A model generated the notes under the pieces. That model saw only the letters and a list, made by a program, of their open reading frames with translations. It made no database searches and was not told where the DNA came from. Positions 45,180 through 57,739 of a stretch of 64,000 nucleotides of DNA are shown here, one piece after another. Source of the DNA: Alviniconcha marisindica (taxonomy: Eukaryota > Mollusca > Gastropoda > Provannidae); NCBI GenBank assembly GCA_018857735.1, contig JABMCL010003006.1:118501-182500 (forward strand). Direction: 5' to 3'. The translations under genes were made by a program, and so were the position numbers. Position 1 is the first letter of the stretch; each line of letters starts with the position of its first letter.

Positions 45180-46358
45180 CCACCACACACTACGTCGCAC
45201 TCAGTCTGGCAAATGACGCAGTTCCAGACTCCCACCACCACCACCACCACCCTTCCCCTCCCGAACCAACCTTAACTAGGCCACTTTGTGCAACCTCTCT
45301 TGTTATGGCGTTTAGCCTGTAGCTGCACCCTCACACTCCCCCCCCCCCCCCCCCACCACACACACCCCCACCCCCTTTTTTCTCTTCCCCCTCCTCAACT
45401 GCCTTCTCCTCTCAGCCTTGACATTTCATGGCTGTTTGTTTGGGCGCTCAGCAGACAAGCGCAACAGAAAGCTAAAAACGGGCAGCGCTGGGCGCTGCTG
45501 CTGCTAGCATCGGCAAAACAAGCGTCTGTCGATCCCAGTTTTTGAAGCCACTCTTTTGTCGCCGCGTGATTTCAAACCGAGACACCTAGCCCATAGCCTA
45601 ACCACTTAGAGAGCACGAGGGAAATGGGGAAAAAACTGACTCCGGGTCCAGATAGTTAGTAAATTGGACTTCACCGTCCTGTCCGGACTAAAATTAATGT
45701 GAAACAGATGGATTGCCAGACGTGCTAATAGTAACAGACATCAGCATGGCTGGTGAGAATAGCTGAAGGGGATTTGGGAGGGGGGGGGGGGGGGAGCATA
45801 GACTATTGCACACAATATCAATATCAGTCACACACAACGTCAGCCCATATGCTTGGCATACTGCCTTGCTGGTTCATTCAACTCGATTTCCATCCCTCCC
45901 TCCCCCTCCGCCCAAAAGAAATCCTCTTCAACCATCAATAGCATTGTATGTTACGACAGTGAATCAGACTTTTAGCCTACATGCGATGTGATGACTTGTG
46001 TGACTCCAATACGACCTTCGCGGTTCACTGGGCGCTAACCACCGAGTAATTGATGAGCTGCTGTGCCGCACTGCTGCACTGTGCTAACCGGACAGCAGGA
46101 GGAAAGTTGTGTCAAGTATTGATTTCATCCTCTGCGGAACCTCGCTCTGCATACCGCTTCCCAAGCCGCGCAGACAATGACTACTTAATTCTTTGGGTTA
46201 AAAAAACAACAACAAAAACAAAACAAAAACCGGAAAAGGGCGTCTGAAAGAGGCTTGAAAATCAAGTTACAGAGCTCTTTGTCGTTCATAATTACTTGTG
46301 TGCATATGAATAGGGAGGAAATTGACAATCCGCCTAAACTTACAAATAAAAGATCTAC

Positions 46359-46420
<62 letters not shown>

Positions 46421-46768
46421 TCACACACACACACACACACCAGTTAGACTGCAACAGCTACGCTAGGTTACGATGTCAATGATATAAGTTATACAATGTC
46501 TGAGCCACTCCGTGGCCGACTCCCCTCCATTCCCTGTAGCGTGCGTGTGGCTCGTGTCATACTGCCACGCACATACGCCACGCACTCCTGTCCTGTCCTG
46601 CCCCCCCCCCCGTTTCCCATCTCTCTCTCAACCAAGGGCAGGTTGCAGGACAGGCATGCGTGCCTAAACCTTTATCCTTGTGTAATAAAGCTCTCTCCCG
46701 CTCTCTTGTTCGCTTGCCGACGTCTTGTCTGCGATCCCTCTGTCTCTCTGATGCCTGTAATCTGTGTG

Positions 46769-46832
<64 letters not shown>

Positions 46833-47735
46833 GTGGTCATGTCACGTAAACGATTATGATGGCTACATGTCTGTAGGAATTCTCAATTTCCGTCCCTGTG
46901 ACTGCCCCCCCCCCCCCATCTCCCCCACATTCACCATCTTGCCTCCCCCCCTCCCCACACACACATTCACCATGCTTCTCCCCCCCCCCCCCCCCCCTCT
47001 CTCTCAGTGGTCATGTCAGGCAAACGATTATGAAAGCTACAGGTGTGTACGAGCTGTCAGTGTCCACGTGTATGGCCTAAGGAGTGGGAGAACCGGACAC
47101 AGCCCACGGTAAGTGAACTGGTCAGTCAGTGGTCAGTGGTCAGTGTGTCACAGCGAGAAGCGGGACAGATGATCAGAATGGGGTCAGAGGACCCGTTGTG
47201 TCGTCACCACGACCCACACGGCCGTTATCATTACCTGATACGTCAACGGCACAACGCACCTAGTCAGGATGGCGAAGCGCATGTCGCCAAACACACAAGT
47301 CAATGTCCCATTCACAGCCCAAGACAAGCAACAGTTTTACGTTTGAAAAGGACTGGAGAAAATGAGCCTGACTGGCTCGGAAGTCAGAATTTAGGCAAGT
47401 GAAATTCCTGGCGGTAGGCCAAGCACCCAAAGCTATTTTCTGACATACTCCAGTGTTAAAGCACAAAACCTTTGGATTCGCAGCAGCAGGTGTGGGTGGG
47501 TGGGGTGTGGGGTTATGCTTAATTTCTGCGTCCACGGTACCCCGCCATGCGGATGGACGGAGCAACAAAAACAGGAACTTTGTTGCTGAAGAAACTGTCC
47601 GCAGATCATCATCACGAACACTGACACCATCTCTTCAACCACGACCACAACTCACTAAGATCACCGGCGACCACACGCGCCTCTGACTACCATCAGTAAG
47701 GTCGCTATGACCACACACTTGACGGCCAGTTCAGT
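45180..47735. other. Single-copy DNA with microsatellites
   Basis: No exon recognised. It contains C-runs at 45338, CT/CA at 46365-46440, TG at 46766-46835 and C-runs at 46906 and 46980. A strong donor-like GTAAGTGAAC on the plus strand at 47109 has no recognisable exon before it. Confidence 0.5.
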
Positions 47736-47739
47736 GTCG

Positions 47740-48215
47740 CTTCACGTCCACAGAGACCATAAGGACTATTAGGGACGGGGAGCTCAGGAGCTGTGTGAGA
47801 GTCGAGGTGGCCGTCCTGGGCTTCCCGTCCTAACAAGCCTTATGTTTTTTTTGTGGACGTAAAGCAACATTGAACCATGCTCACGCTTGTCCCTAATATG
47901 TCAACAAACATCCGAGGACATTAAGCAACACAACAGCAGCAGCAGAAGAAGAGCTCAGGCCGTGTGAGAGTCGAGGTGGCCGTCCTGGGCTCCCGTCCCT
48001 AATAAGCCTACGGTTTCTGTGGACGTAAAGCAACGCTTCTTCATCAACGAGCTCAGGACGGCCGCCTCGACTTTCACACAGCTCCTGAGCTCTGGGAAGC
48101 GCGTTCAGTTCAGCGTTGCTTTATTACACAAAGACCATAAGGACTATTCGGGGCGGGGAGCCCGGGACGGCCACCTCGACCTTCACGCACACAGCTCCTG
48201 AGCTCTGTGTTGACG
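47740..48215. mobile_element. Cluster of direct and inverted SINE family 2 copies
   Basis: A minus tail (47741-47778), plus copies (47779-47935 and 47951-48040) and minus copies (48047-48095 and 48125-48212), recognised by GAGGTGGCCGTCCTGGGCT or its complement. The arms could fold into a long hairpin. Confidence 0.82.
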
Positions 48216-48357
48216 GCCACACTTGTAATCCTCTTAAAGCCAATGCCAGACGACGGCAACGTCGTCTCGGGACTTGCTCCCTGCCAAAGAACACACGGTC
48301 CGGTGTAGTCGGCACAGCCGCCAGATAACAACGGCTTTCCTCTCCTTCCGGGAACCG

Positions 48358-48565
48358 GTGAGTCGGTTTGGCCTAGCGGTACGGCGTTAGGCTGGTAAGC
48401 GGACGACGTGGGTTCGATTCCCCACTTCGGCGCTCCTTTCTCCTCAGAAAGGCTGTGGTTTGTGGACACCGTCTTGTGACTTTGCCCCTCACTGTCAATG
48501 AAACATCGCTGCCCGTCTTAATGCAGAAATCATTCTGGTGGTTACAGTGTCGCGTTTAGGAATAG
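48358..48565 (+). mobile_element. tRNA-headed SINE, family 1
   Basis: A-box GTTTGGCCTAGCGGTACGG, B-box GGGTTCGATTCCC (intact), body GTCTTGTGACTTTGCCCCTC, TCTTAATGCAGAAATCATTC. Confidence 0.88.
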
Positions 48566-48654
48566 TCCACCATAGGCCCCATCCCTCCGTCATGAGATAA
48601 CCGTTCTGGTCGACTGGGCGTATAAAAACCAAACTACTAACCGAGCTGGTTTGC

Positions 48655-48885
48655 ATAGTTCAGGAGCTGTGTGAGAGTCGAGTGGCCGTCCTGAGCTGTC
48701 CGTCCTAACGAGCCTTCTGGTTTCCGTGGACGTAAAGAATTACTGAACCGTGCTTCGGCATTGGTAGGTAGGTAGGTAGGTAGTGTTGCTTAATGTCCTC
48801 AGATGTCAGTTGACATATTAGGGACAAGCTGGTCAATGCCAGCATTGTCACAACTCTGGCCTAATATGTCAACATTTCATCATCA
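48655..48885 (+). mobile_element. SINE family 2 with inverted second tail
   Basis: Plus head and body to GCTTCGGCATTGG, a (GGTA)n stretch at 48765-48782, then the tail in reverse orientation (GCTTAATGTCCTCAGATGTC). Confidence 0.78.
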
Positions 48886-48887
48886 TC

Positions 48888-49130
48888 GAGCTGGTTTGGC
48901 CTAGCGGTAAGGCGTTAGGCTGGTAAGCAGGACCTCGATTCGATACCGCTTCGGGTCTCCTTTCTCTTCAAAAGTTGTGGTCTGTGGACACTGTCTTGTG
49001 ACTTTGTCCCTCATAATTAACAGAACATTCAAATGGCTCTCATCGCTGGCCATCTTAATGCAGGAGTCACATTCTGGTGGTGACAGTGTAGCGACAGGTA
49101 TATAATCTACTTCTTCCCCTACCTCCATAC
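48888..49130 (+). mobile_element. tRNA-headed SINE, family 1
   Basis: GGTTTGGCCTAGCGGTAAGG, GATTCGATACC, GTCTTGTGACTTTGTCCC, TTAATGCAGGAGTCA, ending at a C/T-rich stretch. Confidence 0.88.
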
Positions 49131-49132
49131 GA

Positions 49133-49500
49133 GAGCCGGATTGGCCTAGCGGTAAGGCGGTAGGCTGGTAAGCAGAGGGACCTCGGTTCGAATCTGCTTC
49201 GGCTCTCCTTTCACTTCAAAGGTTGTGTAGCGATAGGTATATTATCTCCCTCTCCCCTCACCTCCATACCCCCCTTCTCCCCGTCCCTAATAAGCCTCAT
49301 GGTTTCTGTGGACGTTAAGCACCATGTTTACTTTTACACTTCCATACCCGCTTCCTCCCATTCTCCCCGTCCCTAATAAGCTTTATGGTTTCTGTGGACG
49401 TAAAGCATCATGTTTACTTACCCCCACTCCCCACCTCCTGGGATCTCGGTCCCAGCCAGTACCTCTCCGGAGACAACTGGGCGTTAGGAAGGAGCGAAGT
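49133..49500 (+). mobile_element. tRNA-headed SINE, family 1, with internal deletion and extra tails
   Basis: Head GATTGGCCTAGCGGTAAGG, B-box GGTTCGAATC; the middle is deleted, then two copies of the CCCTAATAAGC to CATGTTTACTT tail and a third tail type (CTGGGATCTCGGTCCCAGCC, 49437). Confidence 0.82.
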
Positions 49501-49504
49501 TAAA

Positions 49505-50150
49505 GGAACGAACGATAAAAACGTCCCCCTTCTCCCACCCGCGGGCACGGACAAGGAAACTGAAGGAGCAACATTGGTTGTGGAGGACGAGCGTCAGTCG
49601 AGGACAGCTTGAACTTGTTGTTCAAAGCGAGTTGTACGAGTGTAAAAACACCGAGTCGGGAGCTAAACACTGGCAGTGCTCAGCAAAGACAGTGACAGAG
49701 AAAGAACTGGCCAATTTTTTTTTTTTTTAAATGCATAGTGGGACTCCGTCTGAGCCGGGCGAGTTTGACTGGGATGAAAGAGAAACGAACGCACACAGAC
49801 ACAGACACACACACACGAACAAAAACAACAACCAAATCTGAAACAAAGATTACCGCTATCGTTCTGAGAGAGAGAAAATCAAAAACATAATTATTATTTT
49901 TAACAGGAACGCATTTTTAATACTAAACAACAGGATGGTACAAAACTGAGCACATCTTCGAGATAGACCCCTTTTCCACGCAACAAACAGTTATGTGACA
50001 AGCAAATGCGTAATTCCTTTGAACATTTAGTGTGTTTTGATCTGAAACAGGAACTAAATCTGCCACCTCGCAACGTATCTGATACAAAAACAGCACTGGA
50101 CGAAAATAAAAACGGAAAAACGGGAACCAAATTAACGTGACACTATCCGA

Positions 50151-50218
<68 letters not shown>

Positions 50219-50815
50219 AATCCAGCAAAACATAGGCACTTGGCAAAAAAGAAAAGAAAAAGAAAGAAGGTTAAAATACATCTTTTGTTTGGTTGGTTGG
50301 TTTTGCTGGTATATATAATACGTAGACATCCCCCTTCCCCTCACACACACACACACACACTCCTACCTAAACACAGGTTACCTAGCCGCAACGCCACCCT
50401 AGGAGTATACTGAGCCACTTCACAGAAACGTCGGCTAAATCAACGTGATGCCACCCGATACAATCACACAAAACACACCCACCCAAATTATACACCACAC
50501 CCACAGCACAGCCACATGACAGAAACAAACAGTGCATGCATGTACACGTAACAGACGACCCCGCAATGTGTGGGAAACACGAATGCCGCCAAAACATCAC
50601 AGCACGGCGCTCGACAGAAACAGACAACGCATGTACATGTAACACTAACACACACCACCACCAAAACAACACAGCGCAGCGCTTGACAGAAACAGGCAAC
50701 GCACGTACACGTAACACAGACGACCCCGCAGTGTACGGGAAACTCCACCACCACCAAAACAACACAGCACACAGCGCTTGACAGAAACAGGAACTGAATG
50801 TGGCGCTACCAAACA
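49505..50815. other. Single-copy DNA with (CA)n at 50152-50215
   Basis: No exon recognised. A short repeat with TTGACAGAAACAGGCAACGC and GTACACGTAACAC recurs three to four times at 50510-50790. Confidence 0.5.
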
Positions 50816-50817
50816 TC

Positions 50818-50960
50818 ACAGTTCATGAGCTGTGTGAAAGTCGAGGTGGCCGTCCTGGGCTTTCCGTCCTAACTGATGAGCCTTACGGTTTCTGCGGACG
50901 TAAAGCAATACTGAACCACGCTTACGCATCCAAGGACATCCGAGGACATGAAGCTCTACA
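50818..50960 (+). mobile_element. SINE-like element, family 2
   Basis: GTTCATGAGCTGTGTGAAAG through GACGTAAAGCAATACTGAAC; shortened tail. Confidence 0.8.
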
Positions 50961-50964
50961 TCAT

Positions 50965-51910
50965 CAACGCTACCAAAACCTCCAGGACTGGCAACAGTTC
51001 TGAGAGCCAAGTCAGTGCACTGACGCTACGGTCACATGCACTTGAAATTCCCGTTCTTCATCAAACAACATGACGTGGAAAAGTGTGTCAGGACGAGAGG
51101 ATGAACCTGTTGCTTGTTTGGTGAAGATTATTTCGAAACGCCGTCTTTACATCAGCTTCGCAGTCGGCAAGGCGTTAAATCTAAAGTGTTTATTTACACG
51201 TAACAGTTTTACAGGTTAGTTAGTTAGTTAGTCCTTCGATTTTAACATCCCGTCAACCGCCCATCATTGTCTGCATACATATGCTTTCATTAATAAAATT
51301 GTTTAAACCAAGCGCACAGTCACCTCGGGACGAAAACGTAGCAGGGGCTTATAGCCCCCCACCCTACCCCCAAAATTCAGAGCGGGGGAGGGGGGGGGGG
51401 GCGCAGAATATATGGCAGCAGGCGAAGCAAACAAAAGCCGCTAACTTCTGATCTACTCCTGGCATAAAATGAACATGTTTCGTTCTGCCATGGCGTTTGA
51501 CGACAAATAACATCAAATAACTAGCTGACTAGCTAAGCAAACGCCCACAATCTTTCAACAGCTGCCGTCGGATCGACGAATCAGCGCCACTGGCAAAAAA
51601 AATACAAAAATACAAACAAACTTTTTATACCTACTGCTGTTTCAGTTTTAAAAGCAGGATTTTAATCTGCTATAATAGATGAAGCGTGCGTGTGTGCGTG
51701 CATGCGTGTGTGCGTGCGTGCGTGCGTGCTTGTGTGCGCGCGCGTGCGTGTGTTGGGGGGGGGGGAGTGAGACAGAGGTAAAGACGGAGATAATTTCACG
51801 TACATATTTTAAGTGTAGCTTGAAATCTTGCGCCGATGTGTCAAAGAATTTTTTCTTCTTCTCATTTTTATGCATTGTATAATTATGAGCAATAAAGCTC
51901 TATTTGTATT
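50965..51910. other. Unrecognised sequence with (CGTG)n tract
   Basis: Single-copy; a G-run at 51386-51401 and GCGTGCGTG repeats at 51684-51752. No gene seen. Confidence 0.5.
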
Positions 51911-51914
51911 TCAT

Positions 51915-52066
51915 CTGAGAGAGAGTTCGGGTGGTCAGAGAAAGAGAGAGAGAGAGAGTTCGGATGGTCAGAGAGAGAGAGAGTTCTGGTGGTCACAGAG
52001 AGAGAGACAGAGAGAGAGAGTTCTGGTGGTCACACAGAGAGAAAGAGAGAGAGTTCTGGTGGTCAC

Positions 52067-52119
<53 letters not shown>

Positions 52120-52120
52120 T

Positions 52121-52201
<81 letters not shown>

Positions 52202-52312
52202 CACAGAGAGAGAGAGAGACAGAGAGAGAGAGAGAGTTCTGGTGGTCACAGAGAGAGAGACAGAGAGAGAGAGTTCTGGTGGTCACAGAGAGAGAGAGAG
52301 AGTTCTGGTGGT

Positions 52313-52382
<70 letters not shown>

Positions 52383-52556
52383 GTGGTCACAGAGAGAGAG
52401 ACACACACACACACAGAGTTCTGGTGGTCACAGAGAGAGAGAGACACAGAGAGAGAGTTCTGGTGGTCACACACAGAGAGAGAGAGAGAGAGTTCTGGTG
52501 GTCACAGAGAGAGAGAGAGAGAGAGAGGTCACGAGAGAGAGAGAGAGAGAGAGAGG

Positions 52557-52629
<73 letters not shown>

Positions 52630-52667
52630 TCGGAAGAGAGAGAAGAGGAGAGAGTTCTGGAGAGAAG

Positions 52668-52719
<52 letters not shown>

Positions 52720-53199
52720 GTGGTCACAGAGAGAGAGTTCGGGTGATCACAGAGAGAGAGAGAATGAGCGAGAGAGAGTTCTGGTGGTCACAGAGAGAGT
52801 TTGGGTGGTCACAGAGAGAGAGAGAGTTTGGGTGGTCACAGAGAGAGAGAGAGAGAGAGAGTTCGGGTGGTCAGAGAGAGAGAGAGTTCGGGTGGTCACA
52901 GAGAGAGAGAGTTCGGGTGGTCACAAGAGAGAGAGAGAAGAGAGTTGGCAGAGAGAGAGAGAGAGAGAGAAGAGAGAGAGAGACAGAGAAGAGAGAGAGA
53001 GGTTCGGTGGTCAGAGAGAGAGAGAGTTCGGTGGTCAGAGAGAGAGTTCGGGTGGTCAAAAGAGAGAGAGAGAGAGAAGTAGAGAGAGAGTTGTGGTCAA
53101 AAGATTGGTGGTCAGAGAGAGAGAGTTCGGGTGGTCACAGAGAGAGAGGAGAGTGAGAGAGAGATTCGGGTGGTCACAGAGAGAGAGAGGTTGGGGTCC

Positions 53200-53240
<41 letters not shown>
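51915..53240. repeat. 1.3 kb (GA)n block with GTTCTGGTGGTCACA spacers
   Basis: GA runs of 8-70 bp are separated by about 35 copies of GTTC(T/G)GGTGGTCA(CA). The left part uses TTCTGG, the right part TTCGGG. It is almost pure purine apart from the spacers. Open frames on both strands are artefacts. Confidence 0.97.
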
Positions 53241-53241
<1 letters not shown>

Positions 53242-53415
53242 TCATGCAGGCCATGCCGTAGTACTCAAGGCCGTGATCGTTCCTACCATCAGTGTCGCGT
53301 CTCGCTCAACTCTCGGCACAATGCACTGATCAAAGGCAGCGACGCAAACATTTAAACTTTCACTATAGCCTCTAGCCTGGAGCCCTCAGTCACACATCGA
53401 TACCACTGCTACTTG

Positions 53416-53416
<1 letters not shown>

Positions 53417-53477
<61 letters not shown>
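53417..53477. repeat. (AT)n microsatellite
   Basis: About 28 perfect AT units. Confidence 0.97.
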
Positions 53478-53478
<1 letters not shown>

Positions 53479-53479
53479 T

Positions 53480-54023
53480 GGACATCTTCCACCACCAACA
53501 CCCCAAAAGCGTGTCAGCAATATATACATCTTATCTTGCCTTCCGAGTCTTGTTTTAATCTTTCTTTCTTCTTTAATTGAAAAATTAAAGAAGGCTTAAC
53601 TGTAAGGTGACCTTCAATTTTAACAAGAAACCAGAGAGAGAGAGTCACTTCCCCGAAACGTGTGCGTGCGTGAGTGCGTGCGTGCGTGCCGCGTGTGTTG
53701 AAGGTCGAGACGGTTAGCCGCCACACACTACGGATAGTTCTTAAAATGAATCGATGATTACGTACAGAGAGGCTAACCCCAACACAGGTGGCAGGCTAAC
53801 CCCTACACGCTACGGACACAGTGTTCCCGGCTAACCCTCACACTATGGCAACCGTGTTGTCGCCAACCTAGCACAGAAGCGGTTAACCCGACACATTCAC
53901 TATCGAGACGCCGCCGGCCCATCGACACGGTCAGCCAAAGGACTGGGTGGAGAGGGTTAACCCTAACATTACACATGCAGTATACACACAGGGTTAACCC
54001 CTATACACACACACACACCCCAC

Positions 54024-54076
<53 letters not shown>

Positions 54077-54360
54077 CCCACAGTAGTTAAGCCTGACAGG
54101 TGAGGTCTGTAGCTTACGTAAGTTACACTTTACAAAGAAAAGGAAGAGAACACGGCTACGTAACATACGTAACTCTGGTCGTTGCCATACAACCGTTTCC
54201 CTCTCTCTCTCTCTCTCTCTCTCCCATGTAGGTGTGCCGGCCGGCCGCGTCTGCTAAATTTGTCGTATTAGGTTTCACTTGATCTTGCGCATCTGACCTG
54301 AACACGTGTGCGCCCAATTACACGAACAACCCTTTATGTGTGCCGGTTTGTGGCTGGGAA
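53480..54360. other. Single-copy DNA with GGCTAACCC-type short repeats
   Basis: GGTTAACCC/GGCTAACCC motifs recur at 53770-54000, then CT/CA tracts at 54022-54076 and 54199-54224. No exon seen. Confidence 0.5.
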
Positions 54361-54361
54361 A

Positions 54362-54432
<71 letters not shown>

Positions 54433-54495
54433 CGTGTGTGTGTGTGTGTGTGTGTGTGGTACAGTGTGTGTGTATGTGTGTGTGTGTGTGAGTCC
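54362..54495. repeat. (TG)n compound microsatellite
   Basis: TG tract with GGTGT, ACGTG and GGTACAG interruptions. Confidence 0.95.
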
Positions 54496-54599
54496 GCGTG
54501 CATGCGATTATCAGTCAGTCAGTGTCAGTGTACCGCGCCGGTGCGTGCGCGCACGTGCTTGTGTGTATGTGTGTGTGCACGCACGCGCACGTGTCAGTC

Positions 54600-55520
54600 T
54601 GTTACAGCCGCGTATCTACTAGGCGTGTCAGTCGTTACACTGGGGGTGCGAGCAACCCGGACACGGACCGACGAACAAACTGACAAACACGCCGACAAAA
54701 CCGGCCCGCTGCACCAGCTGGCGGCCGAAAAGCCCCACGTGTGAGAAAGCCACTGAGAAAGCCAACAAAAGCCGACAGTTTCACCCTTACCTTCACGCCA
54801 CATCACGTGCATGTCGGGGCCCATACTGCGGCATCAACACTCGCCCCAACGCCGGCCACCACGGACGCTCACTGTAGGCTACTACTACTGCCCAGTCTAC
54901 ACATCGAACTTTTCTATCCGCTCTCTGGTCTACGCACACCACCACTGACTCAGTTTCGGTCACAGCCTGAACAGATGTCGGGCTCCCCCACACTGACGTT
55001 CACACCGACACTCGAGCGAGGCGAGTACAGCAACTTGAACGGGCGCACGCGTTAGCTGGCTGCCCTAATCCGTAAAGCAAGCCGCTGTGGCCAACGCGAT
55101 TCCGTCGACAGGGACTGCCCTCAGTCCACGAGCACGGCGTCACGTCCCCTCAGTGATTCCCCCACAAGGCAACAGCGTTACAGGCTACCGGCCGTGACTG
55201 ACTTGGAACAGCGAGAGACGAGTGAGTGAGTGAGGGAGCCGGGAGTGAGCCGTGCGAACAGAGAGAAAGAGCAGATGGAGTGGAGCGATCACCACGTACA
55301 GCGCAACCTGTTCTGACGGCTAGACCGAAGAGAGGTTTGGAGGGGGCGGGGGAGACCACCACTTGTTCGGACCACAGACTGGATAGTCTCCCCCTGCATG
55401 CCCCTTGTTGTGGTATCTCTGGACCCACAAGCAACAACGCACAACGCAGACCGACAGGACCAGCCAGCAATGTGGGGGCGGAGAGGGGGACTGAGGGGGC
55501 AGGAGTCTGGAGAGACAATG
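54600..55520. promoter_or_regulatory. CpG-rich single-copy region, candidate MSK 5' region
   Basis: Dense CpG and balanced GC in non-repetitive DNA, unlike the flanks. It lies upstream of the MSK gene in its transcription sense, where the missing first exon and promoter are expected. No TATA box or start codon context was identified; the call rests on composition and position only. Confidence 0.25.
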
Positions 55521-55725
55521 GAAGGCCGAGGGGGGGACTGGAAAAAGAGAGGAGACAAAAGATGGAGAAGAAGGGGAGGGGGGGGGGTTACAGCTATAAT
55601 AATTATGACTCTAAAGCGGAAAGAAGGGCTGGCTGGGGGAGGTGGGGGCGGCGTGTGTGTGTGTGTGTGTGTGGGGGGGGTTAAGGTCTCGTCAGAAAGG
55701 AGGAGGGGGGAAGCTGACAGAGTGA

Positions 55726-56010
55726 ATAAATGAATCAATAAACATTATTTTAGGAGGATAGTGGATCAGACTCGGGTTCTTCACGGGGTCTTGTCAGCTC
55801 GCCCGTGACTCGATGGACTAATTCTGTTGGAAGACACAGAGACAGAGACACACACACAGAGACACACACACAGAGTACTTGTCTTTCTAGGCCTAGTCAA
55901 GAGAGAATGAATGAATGAATGAATAAACTTTACGAGGGTAGTGGAGTAGACACAGGGTCTTTTACATCCAACCCTCGCCCGTGAGGGACAAATTCTACTG
56001 ACACTACACA
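55726..56010 (-). mobile_element. Two related non-LTR-like 3' ends with (ATTC)n tails
   Basis: On the minus strand both read CACGGGCGAG-type sequence, then ACTAC/ATCCTC, then GTTTATT followed by (ATTC)n or ATTGATTC. Copies are at 55726-55822 and 55904-56010. Confidence 0.55.
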
Positions 56011-56089
56011 TACTATACAGTGTATTTCAAATAATTATGCGAAAAGATGTATAGGATACCAATCCATAACCATGTTCAAGGCGGAGACA

Positions 56090-56126
56090 GAGCGAGCGAG
56101 CGAGCGAGAGACAGACAGAGAGAGGC

Positions 56127-56175
<49 letters not shown>

Positions 56176-56187
56176 CAGAGACAAACA

Positions 56188-56223
<36 letters not shown>

Positions 56224-56240
56224 CAGAGAGATGAGAAAGA
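56090..56240. repeat. (GA)n/(GACA)n microsatellite
   Basis: GAGCGAGC, GA and AGACAG tracts. Confidence 0.95.
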
Positions 56241-56487
56241 GAGACAGACAGAGAGAGATGTCAGCAAACAGAAACAGGTCAAGGTGGAAGCGTGGTCAGC
56301 GAACTGTTTTGTTCTAGCAGAAGTAAGTCCTACAGGTAGGTGGACAGCGGTTGCCGGTCAAAGGCAGAGGCATTCGACATAATGGCTATTTATTATCCAT
56401 TTATTTCCAGCTGTCTGCTTTATGAGCAAACAGCACAGCAAGAAATGCAAGGTCGAAAGAGTACTTACACCAACGCGCTTCATGAAC

Positions 56488-56508
56488 TCACACACACGCA
56501 CGCACGTA

Positions 56509-56596
<88 letters not shown>

Positions 56597-56700
56597 ACGT
56601 GGCACACAAATACACGCACATCACGGGGCACACCCACACCCACACCACGTGGCACACAAATACACACACATCACGTGGCACACACACACACACACAACAC

Positions 56701-56766
<66 letters not shown>

Positions 56767-56851
56767 ACGTTATACACACACCACGTGACATATACTATCA
56801 GACACACACACACATACACACACCACGTGACATATACTATCACACACACAC

Positions 56852-56891
<40 letters not shown>

Positions 56892-56947
56892 ACACAAAGA
56901 CATACACAGTGACGCCCCCCCACAACACACACACACAAATACATGAC

Positions 56948-57025
<78 letters not shown>
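56488..57025. repeat. 540-bp (CA)n cluster with CACCACGTG islands
   Basis: Long CA runs are separated by CACCACGTGGCACACAAATA and CACCACGTGACATATACTAT units. The CACGTG E-box occurs four times. Confidence 0.96.
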
Positions 57026-57026
<1 letters not shown>

Positions 57027-57414
57027 TTCACAAACAGAATAATGGGAAGCGCAAATCAGCACATTTAAAAAGATAAAAAGAAACAGGCAGAAAAACAAGC
57101 TCGCCAAGTATCCAACTCTTTGAATAACTGCAACAACAACAACAACAACAAAAAGGAGGGCGGGGATGGGGGGGGGGGGGGGGGGGGATAAAATAATGTA
57201 TAACTCATAACACGGTTTCAAATAAATCGGATAAGAAGTTACCGAGTTTCAACTGTCTGACGCCACTGTGACCTTGAAATCAGATCACGATCGCCGACAG
57301 CAGTATAGCCGGCAGCAAAGTCAACTACGCACTTTTGTCCGTTGTTATTATTACTATACCATCAACCGTCAAGCCGAGCCGTTCAGCACGGGTGCACCCG
57401 AGGTGCCGCTGAAA

Positions 57415-57735
57415 CCAAACCTAAACAAAGATTGTATCCCCAGACCTGAACAAAGATTGTATCCCCAGACCTGAACAAAGATTGTATCCCTAGACCTGAA
57501 CAAAGATTGTATCCCCAGACCTGAACAAAGATTCCATCCCCAGACCTGAACAAAGATCCAATCCCTAGAGCCGAACAAAGATTCTATTCCCAGAGCTGAA
57601 CAAAGGTTCTATCCCCAGAGCCGAACAAAGATTATATCCCAAGACTTGAACAAAGATTCTATCCACAGAGCCGAACAAAGATTATATCCCAAGACCTGAA
57701 CAAAGACGATTCCAGACCTGAACAAAGGTTATATA
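57415..57735. repeat. 25-bp minisatellite, about 12 copies
   Basis: The unit is CCTGAACAAAGATT then GTATCCCCAGA. Confidence 0.95.
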
Positions 57736-57739
57736 TCAA

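Noticed and set aside
47020..47112. Plus-strand exon ending at a strong donor (CCCACG|GTAAGT)
   Set aside because: No acceptor with coding match upstream and no family resemblance; donors of this strength occur by chance.
51828..53329. Very long open frames (up to 442 codons, RERERE/SLSLSL) on both strands
   Set aside because: Produced by the GA microsatellite; no stop codons can arise in such tracts. No start context, domain or splice logic.
55226..55738. Overlapping 150-codon frames in the CpG-rich region
   Set aside because: GC-rich DNA lowers stop frequency; neither strand shows the expected MSK N-terminal block.
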